A DNA stretch of 64,000 bases from Methanosarcina barkeri str. Wiesmoor (GCF_000969985.1 NZ_CP009526.1:3100001-3164000); one strand, 5' to 3'; numbered from the stretch's first letter, positions 8,711 through 17,501 are shown. Made by a program: numbers and translations. Notes: generated from the sequence alone by a model not told the origin.

Positions 8711-8891
8711 AAGTATCCTCTTCAAATTTTATGGGTAAAAGTAAATTTCATGTATTTACTGAGAATTTAAGAATTTAACCAGGTTTGAGAACCAACCTCA
8801 AGCGATGTATTCAGCTTGAAAACAGTATCATAAAATTGCCATAAATTTCTCGAATTGGAAAATTCTCCATTGAATTTGAAGAGGATACTAA
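8711..8891. repeat. Inverted repeat pair (17 bp, about 180 bp apart)
   Basis: AGTATCCTCTTCAAATT at about 8712-8728 recurs inverted as AATTTGAAGAGGATACT at 8874-8890. The interior has no plausible gene. It has the size and architecture of a MITE; no target duplication is evident. Confidence 0.55.
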
Positions 8892-8917
8892 AATAAAGTA
8901 GAATAAACTTTTTTTGA

Positions 8918-9120
8918 TATTGCCGTATACTGGCCACTAACACAAACCATGTACTCGCCAAATTCATGAGTATGTTTCCTGGAAATCCAGTCCAAATAAC
9001 AGTTCAGAAAGCCATCTGGCTGCCGTCTGAACCTTCGTAAAAATAGCTGTCAATGTCCTCAGTATTTTGCTCTTCACTGCTAAGTGGTTACTTTTACTTT
9101 TCATAAAGTCCAAAAAATTC
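8918..9120 (-). pseudogene. Decayed partial copy of the cupin gene
   Basis: Similar over about 200 bases to 7982-8190 of the intact cupin gene, in the same orientation. Shared stretches include ATTGCCGTATACTGGCCACT and CATCTGGCTGCCGTCTG. Single-base changes and small deletions (for example before AAGTGGTTACTTTTACTTTT) break the frame. The motif-2 half is missing. Confidence 0.75.
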
Positions 9121-9174
9121 TGTATATTTGAGCCCTCTCTGCAATTTGCCGTCAGATGAAGCGGTAATTAACAA

Positions 9175-9924
9175 CTACCAGTTTTTAAATGGCTTTTTTA
9201 ACCACAAAAATGTCTCTCCGTGGCTGTACTCAATTTTAACCTGTTTACTGTAATCATTTCTTAAATCAGCGAGACCGCATTCATGGTCATCGTTACTTAT
9301 CAAATGAAACATGGAATACCCTTTGTTTTCTACTAGCATTAAAAAATTCTTAGAGATTGAGTGCTTGTGATTTGCATCTGTAGTCTCTATCTTTGAAAAT
9401 ACAAAACCATTGTTAGTGGCACTTTCTACAATTTCAGGAATATCCGGGTATCTCTTTTTTTCCACTTTTACGGTTGCTGGAAAATATTTTGCCCAGAACC
9501 TCGATTCTATTTGTTTATGGGATTCGGTAACAATACAGAGAGAGCCGCCCTGTTTAAGTACTCTATTTAACTCTTTAAACATTACATTAATATTCGGTAT
9601 ATGGTGTATTACGTCAGTCATATATATAAAATCGAAAAAGTTATCCATAAAAGGTATTTTTTCATGATTGCCTTTTTCGAAAATGACATCTGTATTTTTG
9701 TCAATGGCTTTTTGCCTCATCTTGTCAGCCGGTTCAACCCCGTACACATTAGCATTTGTTATCCGTTTCAGAGCACAGGTGAAGTTGCCAGTTCCGCACC
9801 CAAAATCAAGTATATTTGTTTCTTCAGAAAAAGATAGATTTTCCAAAAATCGATTTATCGTATCCACGTTCTCTTTTCTTGTTAGATCATACTTTTTTGC
9901 CAGTTCATTATAATCAATTTCCAC
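9175..9924 (-). CDS. Class I SAM-dependent methyltransferase
   Basis: 249 residues with the Rossmann-fold motif I NILDFGCGTGNFTCALK at about residues 37-53, the acidic ribose-binding position in YGVEPAD, and motif IV DFIYMTDVIHHIPNI. The type matches the UbiE/COQ5-like or methyltransferase-11 group, which methylates varied small molecules. Substrate unknown. First of three methyltransferase genes within 4 kb, all on the minus strand and separated by GNAT and GrpB genes, each with its own spacer, so not a tight operon. Confidence 0.85.
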   Translation of the reverse strand: MEIDYNELAKKYDLTRKENVDTINRFLENLSFSEETNILDFGCGTGNFTCALKRITNANVYGVEPADKMRQKAIDKNTDVIFEKGNHEKIPFMDNFFDFIYMTDVIHHIPNINVMFKELNRVLKQGGSLCIVTESHKQIESRFWAKYFPATVKVEKKRYPDIPEIVESATNNGFVFSKIETTDANHKHSISKNFLMLVENKGYSMFHLISNDDHECGLADLRNDYSKQVKIEYSHGETFLWLKKPFKNW

Positions 9925-9984
9925 AAACAGTCCCCTCCAGTAGTAAAGGAGATGAGCCTCAAATTCAAAATTATTTCCTTTTTA

Positions 9985-10090
9985 TCTGACATTCTTAATG
10001 ATCAATTAAGTTTCTGATCAGTTTCTGCTCAGTTTCTGATCACAAACACAATCCTGAAATATTCTTAACGACTCTAATGATTAGGGCAGG
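9985..10090. repeat. Partial, decayed MITE interior
   Basis: Contains AAGTTTCTGATCA and CACAATCCTGAAATATTCTT, matching the interior of the MITE at 62365-62494 (CAAGTTTCTGATCATGAAAA and CAATCCTGAAAATTCTTGAT). Neither terminal inverted repeat is intact. Confidence 0.5.
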
Positions 10091-10200
10091 AAGGTTTTAG
10101 AGTCAACTCTATAAAAAATATTAAATACAGAATTGATATCAAATGTAGAATTAATGTGGAGACAATCAATTAACTTACAATTTCCAAAAAACTGATATAA

Positions 10201-10722
10201 TTATTTTTTTATATTTTTTAGAATGCTTTGTACAAACTCGTGTTTTGAATTTATATAAGCCGTAATATCAGTTCTGAACTGTTTAGCTAATCTCACTTTG
10301 AGTTCCCCATAAACTTTCACAGCTTCCGGATGAGTCCTTAAATAGTCACGAAAAACAATATGCTCAAGATAACCCTTTCCATCCTTTGGACATACGTAAA
10401 GGTTGTAAGGCATAAAATCGTCTATAAAAGTTCTTTTAAAAACCTCTCTGCCTTCGACGCCCAGATTTCCTTCGTGTTCAAATCCGATTTTTGAAAGCCT
10501 GTCTTTTACATCCGGAAAAACATCGTATGAATCAATGACTACGTCAATATCGATAATAGGTTTTGAAGCAAGACCTTCAACCGCTGTGCTTCCTACATGC
10601 TCAACACCAGTTATAAGGTCACCAGCACAATCAACAATCATTGCTTTTATTTTCAAAAACTCGTTTTTCCACTCAGGTTCGTATGGTACAACTCTTACGA
10701 TACCTTTCATTTTTACATCCAT
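10201..10722 (-). CDS. GrpB family protein (UPF0157, nucleotidyltransferase-like)
   Basis: 173 residues with the GrpB signature: VPYEPEWKNEFLKIKAMI, then VEHVGSTAVEGLASKPIIDI with the GS-x-A-x-x-G-x-A-x-K-P-I-I-D-I-D nucleotidyltransferase-like motif, and HIVFRDYLRTHPEAVKVYGE. The family belongs to the polymerase-beta nucleotidyltransferase fold; its function is not settled, and in some proteins it is fused to CoaE. The ATG at 10720-10722 has AGGAGA five bases upstream. Confidence 0.85.
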   Translation of the reverse strand: MDVKMKGIVRVVPYEPEWKNEFLKIKAMIVDCAGDLITGVEHVGSTAVEGLASKPIIDIDVVIDSYDVFPDVKDRLSKIGFEHEGNLGVEGREVFKRTFIDDFMPYNLYVCPKDGKGYLEHIVFRDYLRTHPEAVKVYGELKVRLAKQFRTDITAYINSKHEFVQSILKNIKK

Positions 10723-10897
10723 CTCATTCTCCTGAAAAATGTATGAAATATTGGAAAAAATTGCATGAATGCCTGAATACGTGATGGATTTATTCTTGCA
10801 GAATCAGAAACAGCATAGATATAGCAGCTTTAAATTACGTATAATTCACACTTTGTTGAATATTCATTAGAACTATAACTAACACAACAAATGATGA

Positions 10898-11392
10898 TTA
10901 TTTCATCTGTTTCTCCAGGATATAAGTGCCATTATATTTGTCTCTGGGATTTTCAATTTTTACAACTTTAAATCCACATTTATTTACGTAAAAATTATGG
11001 TTTCTTCTGGAAAATCCAGGCGTGTCTGTGTACCATTTTACAGTACCAGGATATTTTGATTCTATGAATCTCCAAATTATCAACCCTAATCCTTTATCCT
11101 GGAATTCAGGATCAAGAAAAATATTCCCTAAAAAGTTTACATTATTTTCCTTTATCCAGACTATTACAGCACCGATTGGTTTGCCGTCTTTAGAAACCTT
11201 ATATGCTTGAGACGCGGGATGCAGAGCATATTTGCGTAGAAAATCTCCGTTATCATAGCCATCAGGGCCCCCAGTTGGCTGATTTAAATGCCTTTGAGTA
11301 TCCTCATCAAATGCTCTTTTCATTATGGATGTAAGGACATCAACATCTTTTTCTTTAAATATGTTAAATTGAAGACCACCATATACTTCCAC
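10898..11392 (-). CDS. GNAT-family N-acetyltransferase
   Basis: 164 residues with the acetyl-CoA binding motif LDPEFQDKGLGLIIWRFIE at about residues 92-110 and the preceding beta-4 strand GNIF. The start is a GTG at 11390-11392 with AGGAG ten bases upstream. Substrate unknown; its small size and free-standing position suit a detoxifying or metabolite-modifying acetyltransferase. Confidence 0.82.
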   Translation of the reverse strand: MEVYGGLQFNIFKEKDVDVLTSIMKRAFDEDTQRHLNQPTGGPDGYDNGDFLRKYALHPASQAYKVSKDGKPIGAVIVWIKENNVNFLGNIFLDPEFQDKGLGLIIWRFIESKYPGTVKWYTDTPGFSRRNHNFYVNKCGFKVVKIENPRDKYNGTYILEKQMK

Positions 11393-11506
11393 TCAACTCA
11401 CACTCCTGTAAGTAAATAAAATTCATGTTTTTTTCACTAATTGCAGAATATCACTTATCGTCTTCAATTCTCTAATCTTTGTAAATTACGCTGAAGAAGC
11501 AAGTAT

Positions 11507-11577
11507 TATTAGGTCTGTTGTGCCAAGCTAGTATTAGGTCTGTTGTGCCAAGCTAGTATTAGGTCTGTTGTGCCAAG
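11507..11577. repeat. Tandem repeat, 25-bp unit, about 2.8 copies
   Basis: TATTAGGTCTGTTGTGCCAA plus GCTAG repeats twice in full and once without the last four bases. It sits between convergent-facing 3' and 5' ends of two minus-strand genes. The sequence following it (CCGAAAACGTCATTATACGCGTGAT) resembles the tail of the repeat block at 21345-21545. Confidence 0.85.
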
Positions 11578-11620
11578 ACATTACACCGAAAACGTCATTA
11601 TACGCGTGATAGCGTGTTTT

Positions 11621-12346
11621 TTAAACCATCTGTGCCATAATTACTACAAATGAAGGAATTCTACAATGATACTCTTGTTCCGGATACAATTCTATTAATT
11701 CTCTTGGAGGAACCGGTTCTCTAAGTGAACTCACATACATTCCTGCTTTTTCAACTGCTTCCATATATCTTGATAAAGGCCTATGATAATGTAGTGTCTT
11801 GCCCCAGAAATTTAATTCTTCTACCCTTTCCTCTAAATAATTCCCAATTTTTTTATATGTTTTTATGTTGTTTTCGTTTTCCTCCCAGTCACTTAAAAAG
11901 AAGCATGGATGTGTTATTGAGAAAATAAAAGTCCCAGGCTTTTTCAGTACCCGAGCTATTTCAAAAATAAGTAATTCAATCTCAGGAATATCCATTAGCA
12001 ACATATTCGCCACAACAATGTCAAAGAACTTATCTTCAAAAGTTAACTCTCTTGTCAAATCCATATTATAATATTGAAGATTATCATGGACATGCTTGTG
12101 TTTTGCTATACTTAACATGGCTTCAGAACTGTCTACAGCTGTAACTAACGCTCCTTTTTGTGCAAGTTCTAACGAAAAAAAACCATCACCACATCCTGCA
12201 TCGAGAACACATTTTCCTTTTACATTTCCTAATAACTCATTGACAGCAGCCAGGTATATCTGAGAATGAAAATTTCTTCCCCGATTATTTTCCTCACTAT
12301 AAGTTTCAGCAACAACATCCCAGTGGTTTATATTGTCTGTTCTCAT
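11621..12346 (-). CDS. Class I SAM-dependent methyltransferase
   Basis: 241 residues with motif I KCVLDAGCGDGFFSLELAQKG at about residues 44-64, the acidic loop VTAVDSSEAML, and motif IV VVANMLLMDIPEIE. A conserved SITHPCFF-type segment follows, seen in several small-molecule methyltransferases. Substrate unknown. The ATG is at 12344-12346 and has only a weak ribosome-binding site. Confidence 0.85.
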   Translation of the reverse strand: MRTDNINHWDVVAETYSEENNRGRNFHSQIYLAAVNELLGNVKGKCVLDAGCGDGFFSLELAQKGALVTAVDSSEAMLSIAKHKHVHDNLQYYNMDLTRELTFEDKFFDIVVANMLLMDIPEIELLIFEIARVLKKPGTFIFSITHPCFFLSDWEENENNIKTYKKIGNYLEERVEELNFWGKTLHYHRPLSRYMEAVEKAGMYVSSLREPVPPRELIELYPEQEYHCRIPSFVVIMAQMV

Positions 12347-12424
12347 AAATCAGCAGATCCTTTCAAATGAGATTTATTCAGCTAACCGAAGACACTAATA
12401 TTCCGCACCTTAACAAACTCTAAT

Positions 12425-13084
12425 TTACAATTTTGTAGCCACGATTGAAACCAGATTAAAGTAATTTCCACCCTCAGCTTCCATCATTACAATATCCCTG
12501 CGAGCGTATTCATTGTCGCACGAAAGCCAGTCCTGCCACGCCTCTTCCAAACACTTTAACTCTTTGCACTCCTTAATACTTACTGAATCACAGGTTTTCC
12601 AGAGATTATACCACCAGTCGCAAGAATGGAAACTGTTCATCTCATCAAACCAGTACGGCTGTAACTCCAATGGCACTCCGTTCGTGAACTCTTCCTTCAA
12701 TCCCGGAACTGTGACTCCTATTTGTCCTTCTTTTTTTACAAGAGGAACAAGATACTTTGCCAAATAGTCTTTTTCAACTCCAAAATAGTTATAGGCATCA
12801 ACACGTATCGCAAGGTCAAAAAACTCATCTTCAAACGGTAAATCGTGGGCTTCTGCATGGATTGGAATTATCTTATCTTCCAGTCCCGTCGACTTGATTC
12901 TTTCATAATTCTCGGTTGCACTGATCCAGAGGTCAGTTGCAAAAACTGTAACTTCATACTCGTTTGCCAGGAAAATCGAAGTTAGTCCTTTCCCACAGCC
13001 AAGATCAAGCACTCGCATACCTTTTTCAAGTTTTAAAGACTCTGACAATTCCTCAATGATTTTCATCGAGTTTGGGCCCATCAT
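12425..13084 (-). CDS. Class I SAM-dependent methyltransferase, N-terminus possibly damaged
   Basis: 219 residues with motif I GMRVLDLGCGKGLTSIFLAN and the acidic loop VFATDLWISA. Close homologues carry the phrase DFLKENMMGPN before this; here the frame upstream of the ATG at 13084 still reads KSLNYDADFLKEN for 13 codons to a TAA, without a start codon. So either the ATG at 13084 (no good ribosome-binding site) is used, or the original start was lost by mutation or frameshift. Catalysis would need SAM; the substrate is unknown. Confidence 0.8.
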   Translation of the reverse strand: MMGPNSMKIIEELSESLKLEKGMRVLDLGCGKGLTSIFLANEYEVTVFATDLWISATENYERIKSTGLEDKIIPIHAEAHDLPFEDEFFDLAIRVDAYNYFGVEKDYLAKYLVPLVKKEGQIGVTVPGLKEEFTNGVPLELQPYWFDEMNSFHSCDWWYNLWKTCDSVSIKECKELKCLEEAWQDWLSCDNEYARRDIVMMEAEGGNYFNLVSIVATKL

Positions 13085-13429
13085 GTTTTCTTTAAGAAAA
13101 TCAGCATCATAATTAAGGCTTTTTTAAGCACTTATTTGATCACCTTTTATTTGTTTATTTATTCAATAATTTATATACATTTTATACAGGTAACTGTAAA
13201 ATTGTGAATATAGTAACTGTCACAAAATAGATTATGCAGATTAATTATAAAGTTAATTTTTCAATTGATGATAAAGATCTTGAAAAATCAAGACATTCAA
13301 TCGAAACCTGTACATAATTTGTTCTGTGACTATTCCTTAGACTAAAAAGAAAATTACAAGCTTTTTTTACAAAAAAATATAAAAATATAAATATAAAAAT
13401 AATGAAGAACTAGCAAGAATATTGAAAAA
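13085..13429. other. AT-rich intergenic spacer
   Basis: About 345 bases containing the in-frame remnant of the methyltransferase N-terminus near 13085-13124 and otherwise AT-rich sequence with TATA-like motifs on the minus strand. The end (13370-13400) is a run of ATAAAAATATAAATATA. No gene is seen. Confidence 0.4.
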
Positions 13430-13969
13430 TTAGTCATTTTTTAATTTTAGTGGAATATAATACTCAACTTCTGAGTTTTCGTTATCCAGTCCAAAGTAAC
13501 GGTTTTTATGATAAGCTAATATCAAATAGGGATAAGCTTCTTCGTATTCAGAACTAGGCAGCCACTTTTTCCAGATGAATTCTCCTCCTCTGAACATTTC
13601 TCTTCCCTTGAAGGTAAATACTGCATATTTAGTGGAGGGAAAAATCTTGCAAAACATCTCTAGGGGCATTTCACCGGTTTCTCTAACTTCAAGGCCTATG
13701 TATACGTAGAATTTTCCAGTTTCATCATAGTCATCTGGTTGAATATGTGCCTCATAAGTGACTTCGCTTACCGTATTTTTCTCAAGCTTTTCATCATATT
13801 TTTCATAAAGGTTATAAAAACGCTTCCAGAGCAACCCTATTTCATTTTCTACGTTCCATTCTTCTTTTGAATGAAATGGATTACCATAATAAACACATCC
13901 CATTAATTTCAAGTGTTTTTCATCAATGATTTCTATTTTCAGGGGTTTTGGAAAGTTATTGGTAGCCAT
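13430..13969 (-). CDS. GyrI-like (effector-binding) domain protein
   Basis: 179 residues. The N-terminal EIIDEKHLKLMGCVYYGNPF and the C-terminal KYAVFTFKGREMFRGGEFIWKKWLPSSEYE...DNENSEVEYYIPLKL match the GyrI-like/AraC effector-binding fold, a small ligand-binding barrel used by MerR and AraC regulators and by GyrI. Alone, it is a drug- or metabolite-binding protein without a DNA-binding domain. It is encoded just downstream of the GyrI-TrmO fusion on the same strand (88 bases apart), which suggests a shared ligand. Confidence 0.75.
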   Translation of the reverse strand: MATNNFPKPLKIEIIDEKHLKLMGCVYYGNPFHSKEEWNVENEIGLLWKRFYNLYEKYDEKLEKNTVSEVTYEAHIQPDDYDETGKFYVYIGLEVRETGEMPLEMFCKIFPSTKYAVFTFKGREMFRGGEFIWKKWLPSSEYEEAYPYLILAYHKNRYFGLDNENSEVEYYIPLKLKND

Positions 13970-14057
13970 ATGGGTTCTTCCGAAAAAAGAAATAAAAAAT
14001 GTACTTCTCGATAGTACACTTTAAGTTAACCCCCTATTAACTACTTGCTTTTTATCC

Positions 14058-15023
14058 TTATTGGCCATACGCCCACTCTGGCCAGAGGAAAGAAAGCCAC
14101 CTGGGGATTTCTGGTTTTTCTACTCTGTCAAATGAGGGGAAATAAGCCTTTAAATCTATAATAGGAGTTCCATCACAAGCATCAAGATTGGATACATGTA
14201 CGACCCCCTCTTTTTCATTAACATCTTCTATTCTGCAGGTTGTTATTGATATGGGGTTTGGACGGTATTCTGCACGAGTCGCAAATATCCCTGTCAGCCT
14301 ATCCAGTGAATATGGAGGATAGACCTGAAGCACATTCCGATGTTCACTATTGTCAATCATATTTGCCCACCAGAGCACGATTACGTGACTGAAACTATTT
14401 AATTCTTTTAAGCCGGGAATGTATTTGTCAATAATTTCAAGGGATGTCTTCACGCCATCTTTCCTTACATATCCAATTGGCGAAATCTTAATGGGATTTT
14501 CTTGTTTTGTGAGCTCTTCAGGTTGTCCTCTTAAATTTGAATCACTGCTTGAACCTTCATAAGTTTCTAAATTTATAACAGGAAATACAACCTCTGTCAG
14601 GAGCTCGTTATCAGGCACTTCCCTCGGAGTGTTAATGTAAGCCTCTCGTGGAGCTCCTATCATCTCATAACCGCTTTCAATAATGTGCTGCATCATCTCA
14701 GCGTATAATGAACCTATTTCTGCATAGGGACCTTTGTGGATAGCTGATAAAATTTTGTGTTTTGGCATAATTTTTATTTTTACTCTCTCATCGCCGTTTG
14801 TATCTCCCTGAAAGGGTATCCCAATCTCGTATTGCATTTTTTCTGGCGGTACTTCTGTTGGGCTGGTATAATATACCGCAAAAGGAGGTTGAGTAATTTT
14901 GAGTCTTTTTTGTTTGATCCATCCTGCTAATTCTCCTATTATTTCTTCCATCTCCTCTACCAGACCTTCATGAGAAATGCTAGCTACCTGATGTTCTTCC
15001 ACGATTTTTAATTTGATTTCCAT
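14058..15023 (-). CDS. Fusion of GyrI-like effector-binding domain with TrmO (TsaA-like) domain
   Basis: 321 residues. Residues about 1-155 form a GyrI-like domain (MEIKLKIVEEHQVASISHEG; DERVKIKIMPKHKILSAIHK; TEVVFPVI). Residues about 176-321 form a TrmO/YaeB/VirR-type domain (ISPIGYVRKDG; LNSFSHVIVLWWANM; GIFATRAEYRPNPISITTCR; VSNLDACDGTPIIDLKAYFP). TrmO methylates N6 of t6A37 in certain tRNAs using SAM; the RPNPI and DGTPIIDLK motifs are intact. The ATG at 15023 follows AAAGGAGA. The fusion suggests a methyltransferase gated by a small ligand, but the substrate may not be tRNA. An ArsR-type regulator is divergent from it. Confidence 0.85.
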   Translation of the reverse strand: MEIKLKIVEEHQVASISHEGLVEEMEEIIGELAGWIKQKRLKITQPPFAVYYTSPTEVPPEKMQYEIGIPFQGDTNGDERVKIKIMPKHKILSAIHKGPYAEIGSLYAEMMQHIIESGYEMIGAPREAYINTPREVPDNELLTEVVFPVINLETYEGSSSDSNLRGQPEELTKQENPIKISPIGYVRKDGVKTSLEIIDKYIPGLKELNSFSHVIVLWWANMIDNSEHRNVLQVYPPYSLDRLTGIFATRAEYRPNPISITTCRIEDVNEKEGVVHVSNLDACDGTPIIDLKAYFPSFDRVEKPEIPRWLSFLWPEWAYGQ

Positions 15024-15293
15024 GTTAAATTCTCCTTTAACTTTTTACTTACGCAATTGAACTGAAAACCAGTGAGATAAAAACTGAAAACTGTTTAAAA
15101 TATGTATCAATTTATTGTTTATTGTGTTTGAGTTGTGTTTGAGTTGTATTTGATGCGTAAGCAGCATAATTGACTGTAGATAGAAATTGGATTTCATATT
15201 ATTAAAAATTCACTCTTTAGTGGAATATTAGTCCATAGTTTTATGAACAAATATTTTGAGAATGGGATATTTCGAGATAGTAATTGTAGAAAA

Positions 15294-15308
15294 GATATTT
15301 ATTTAATT
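15294..15308 (+). promoter_or_regulatory. TATA box for the HTH regulator, probably leaderless
   Basis: GATATTTATTTAATT is centred about 25 bases before the ATG at 15326, with no Shine-Dalgarno sequence between. Confidence 0.4.
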
Positions 15309-15325
15309 AAAAAAACAACTTAGTT

Positions 15326-15709
15326 ATGGATAAAAAAAGCGATTTAGATCTATCTCAAGAGTTTTTAATGAATTCCTCAGAGGATATCGTTTCTATTTTA
15401 AAAACAATCGCTCATATTAACCGATTCAGGATTCTAATCCTTCTTTTAAACGGACCTTTGACATTTCAGACGTTGCTTGAAAAGATAGATCTCAAAAAAT
15501 CGGCGCTAGCCAATCATTTAACTGAATTAAAAGATAGCAATCTTGTGGAAAAAACACACCACGGCACTTATGAAATAAGTGAAAATGGGAAAAATTACAT
15601 CAAATCAATTGAAAAAATTTATATAGAGAGTAAAGTTATTGAAAAAAAAGTATGGGAAGCAAAACAAAGAGAACAGCTTTCGAAATCCTTTTTGGAACGT
15701 AAACAGTAA
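15326..15709 (+). CDS. ArsR-type winged-helix transcriptional regulator
   Basis: 127 residues. The winged helix spans about residues 20-85: IVSILKTIAHINRFRILILL, then LTFQTLLEKIDLKKSALANH as the recognition helix region and GTYEISENGKNYI as the wing. A basic coiled tail follows. No metal-binding cysteine pair is present, so it is not a metal sensor of the classic type. It is divergent from the GyrI-TrmO gene with a 300-base gap and may repress it or itself. Confidence 0.75.
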   Translation: MDKKSDLDLSQEFLMNSSEDIVSILKTIAHINRFRILILLLNGPLTFQTLLEKIDLKKSALANHLTELKDSNLVEKTHHGTYEISENGKNYIKSIEKIYIESKVIEKKVWEAKQREQLSKSFLERKQ

Positions 15710-15791
15710 TTCAAGAAAATAAAACTTGGTAAAATTGGTTTATAATAAGTTTTATAAGTTTTTTTTGAATCCTACTTTCCGCACTATTTTT

Positions 15792-15960
15792 TCACGCATA
15801 ATATTTTTCGTATTCTTCTCCCATCAATCTCAGTACTTTAATTGCTTCCTCATCTAGATTTAATACTGACCTTCCGCAAATGCCCATTCAATTTTCATAA
15901 TTTTTCTTGCTATCGTTTTTTCTGAAAATTGCCCTACTTATTCAAGCATGTGTTTTTGAA
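15792..15960 (-). pseudogene. Remnant of an unidentified gene
   Basis: The minus strand reads SVLNLDEEAIKVLRLMGEEY to a stop at 15792-15794, which looks like a genuine protein C-terminus. Upstream, in another frame, it reads VGQFSEKTIARKIMKIEWAF. The two segments are joined by a frame change near 15890. Family unknown. Confidence 0.35.
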
Positions 15961-16368
15961 GTATTTTACACTTTCCAATTTTGTGCCTTCATTGAAAGCT
16001 TCTAACCTCTATTTCTGGAAGTTTAAGTTGAGATAATAATTGCAAAGAAGATAATAATTGCAAAGCATTGAGCAAATTCCCAAAAACGATAACAAGAAAA
16101 ACGTTAGTTTTTCAAGACATCTGCGGAAGATCGGGTCAATCAAATGGAATATCAAGTTCGTCAAATACGCAAGTAATAAGACCATAATGAACGAGATGAG
16201 TTGTGGAGTCAGAGCTGGGAGAGAGTTCACAAGGTAAAGGAGAGGAGATTTATAAAAAATAATAGGAGGATTCAAAAATAGAAAATGCGGAAATTTTGCT
16301 GCGGAAAGTAGAATATATTCAATTCTTGGATATATTTTTTGAATGCACATTCAAGCCCAATCATGGCG

Positions 16369-16585
16369 TTAATCATTTCCTTTTTTGTTTTTGTGCCTTT
16401 CATAGAAAATTATAAAAATTGTTAATCCGACAACAGTAACAATCCCATTTTTTATTCCATATGTTATGTCACTATGCATATATCCCGTAATAATACTTGA
16501 TGCAAGAAAAAAAATAGTCAATCGCGAAATATAATATAACTTCTTATTTTCATTTATATATTCATCAATTTTGTTCAGTGATCAT
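16369..16585 (-). pseudogene. Small membrane protein gene with an apparent frameshift near its start
   Basis: The minus strand reads KIDEYINENKKLYYISRLTI, then a membrane stretch TIFFLASSIITGYM, a second one GIVTVVGLTIFIIF, and YERHKNKKGND to the stop at 16369-16371. There is no start in frame, but an ATG at 16583-16585 with a GGGAAG ribosome-binding site reads MITEQ and would join if one base were removed. It looks like a recent single-base frameshift in a roughly 70-residue two-helix membrane protein. No family is recognised. Confidence 0.4.
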
Positions 16586-16639
16586 CACTTCCCATTATAG
16601 ATTATGCAATATTAAAGAATGCCCTTATACAGGATTAAA

Positions 16640-16868
16640 TTATTTTTGCCTCAGATGAAATTTCAAAACGAATTCAGAACCAGGAATTCCAGCATTTACT
16701 TTTAGAACTTGAATCTGTATAGTCATTGTGAGATTGTCATTCTTATCATATGTGTCGTATTTTAGAAGTATCCATTATTTCTTGGTCAACCCAAATTTTT
16801 CCATTTTTTTCTTTGCTGAAAGTAAAATTGTGGTTAAAACTGTGATTAGAAAAACCCCTTCGGGTTGA
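16640..16868 (-). pseudogene. Fragment of an unidentified gene with a frameshift
   Basis: The minus strand reads NHNFTFSKEKNGKIWVDQEI in one frame and then NDNLTMTIQIQVLKVNAGIP...GSEFVLKFHLRQK to a stop at 16640-16642 in another. The overlap is near 16750 at the repeated KIR/KYDTYD region. The beta-strand-rich pattern resembles the end of a secreted or lipoprotein domain; no family is assigned. Confidence 0.35.
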
Positions 16869-17050
16869 AAAATTGAGATTAAAATAAAATTCCTTTAACA
16901 AAAGCAGATTTTAACGAAATCAAGTTTCAATGAAAGCAAGTTTTAATGAAAACAGGCGGAACTAAAAGAAGAGTTCCTCTGTTAAAAGAAAAATAAGAAA
17001 ACAAATTTAATGTTCTAAAGGAAAGGGAATTTTCGTCCCTTCCCTCCTAT

Positions 17051-17305
17051 TTAGTTTATCTTTGCTTTCATTTTATCTATAATTATATAGTCCTTAATGG
17101 CACTTACAGAATCGAAAGGAACGAGAATAAAATTATCTGCTTTCCTGTACCTGGAAGTATCTAAATTGATATTAGGGGCAACCACCATGTCAATAATGTT
17201 TCCCCCTTTAATCTCGACTACAACGTTACTCAACGTTCCTATCTCTGTTCCGTCTGTAGCCATGACCTGCTTGTTAAAGAGGTTCTTTGCAAATTCCTTC
17301 GACAT
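17051..17305 (-). CDS. PRC-barrel domain protein (84 aa)
   Basis: A compact PRC-barrel: KNLFNKQVMATDGTEIGTLS, then NIIDMVVAPNINLDTSRYRK and FILVPFDSVSAIKDYIIID. The length equals one domain. Such proteins are frequent in methanogens, with no settled role; the fold suggests protein or RNA contact. The ATG is at 17303-17305. It lies just downstream of cdc48 on the same strand, separated by about 195 bases. Confidence 0.85.
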   Translation of the reverse strand: MSKEFAKNLFNKQVMATDGTEIGTLSNVVVEIKGGNIIDMVVAPNINLDTSRYRKADNFILVPFDSVSAIKDYIIIDKMKAKIN

Positions 17306-17501
17306 TTTTATCGTATCTCCGTGGGCAGTATATTATCGGTTTGGGTAAAGCTGGATTTTCACTTTAAATATTTTATTCCATTTGAAACCAGGATCTTTAA
17401 AGCTTTTTCCTTTTAAAACTAATCTTCTAAAGAGTTACTGGATTAAATTCTTACCTGTAATTTTTACCAGTAACCCTTAAATGTAATTCTAACCTGCAGT
17501 T

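Noticed and set aside
16009-16350. 113-codon minus-strand ORF with hydrophobic segments
   Set aside because: No ribosome-binding site, a direct repeat at its end (AAGATAATAATTGCAAAG twice) and composition as expected from AT-rich sequence.
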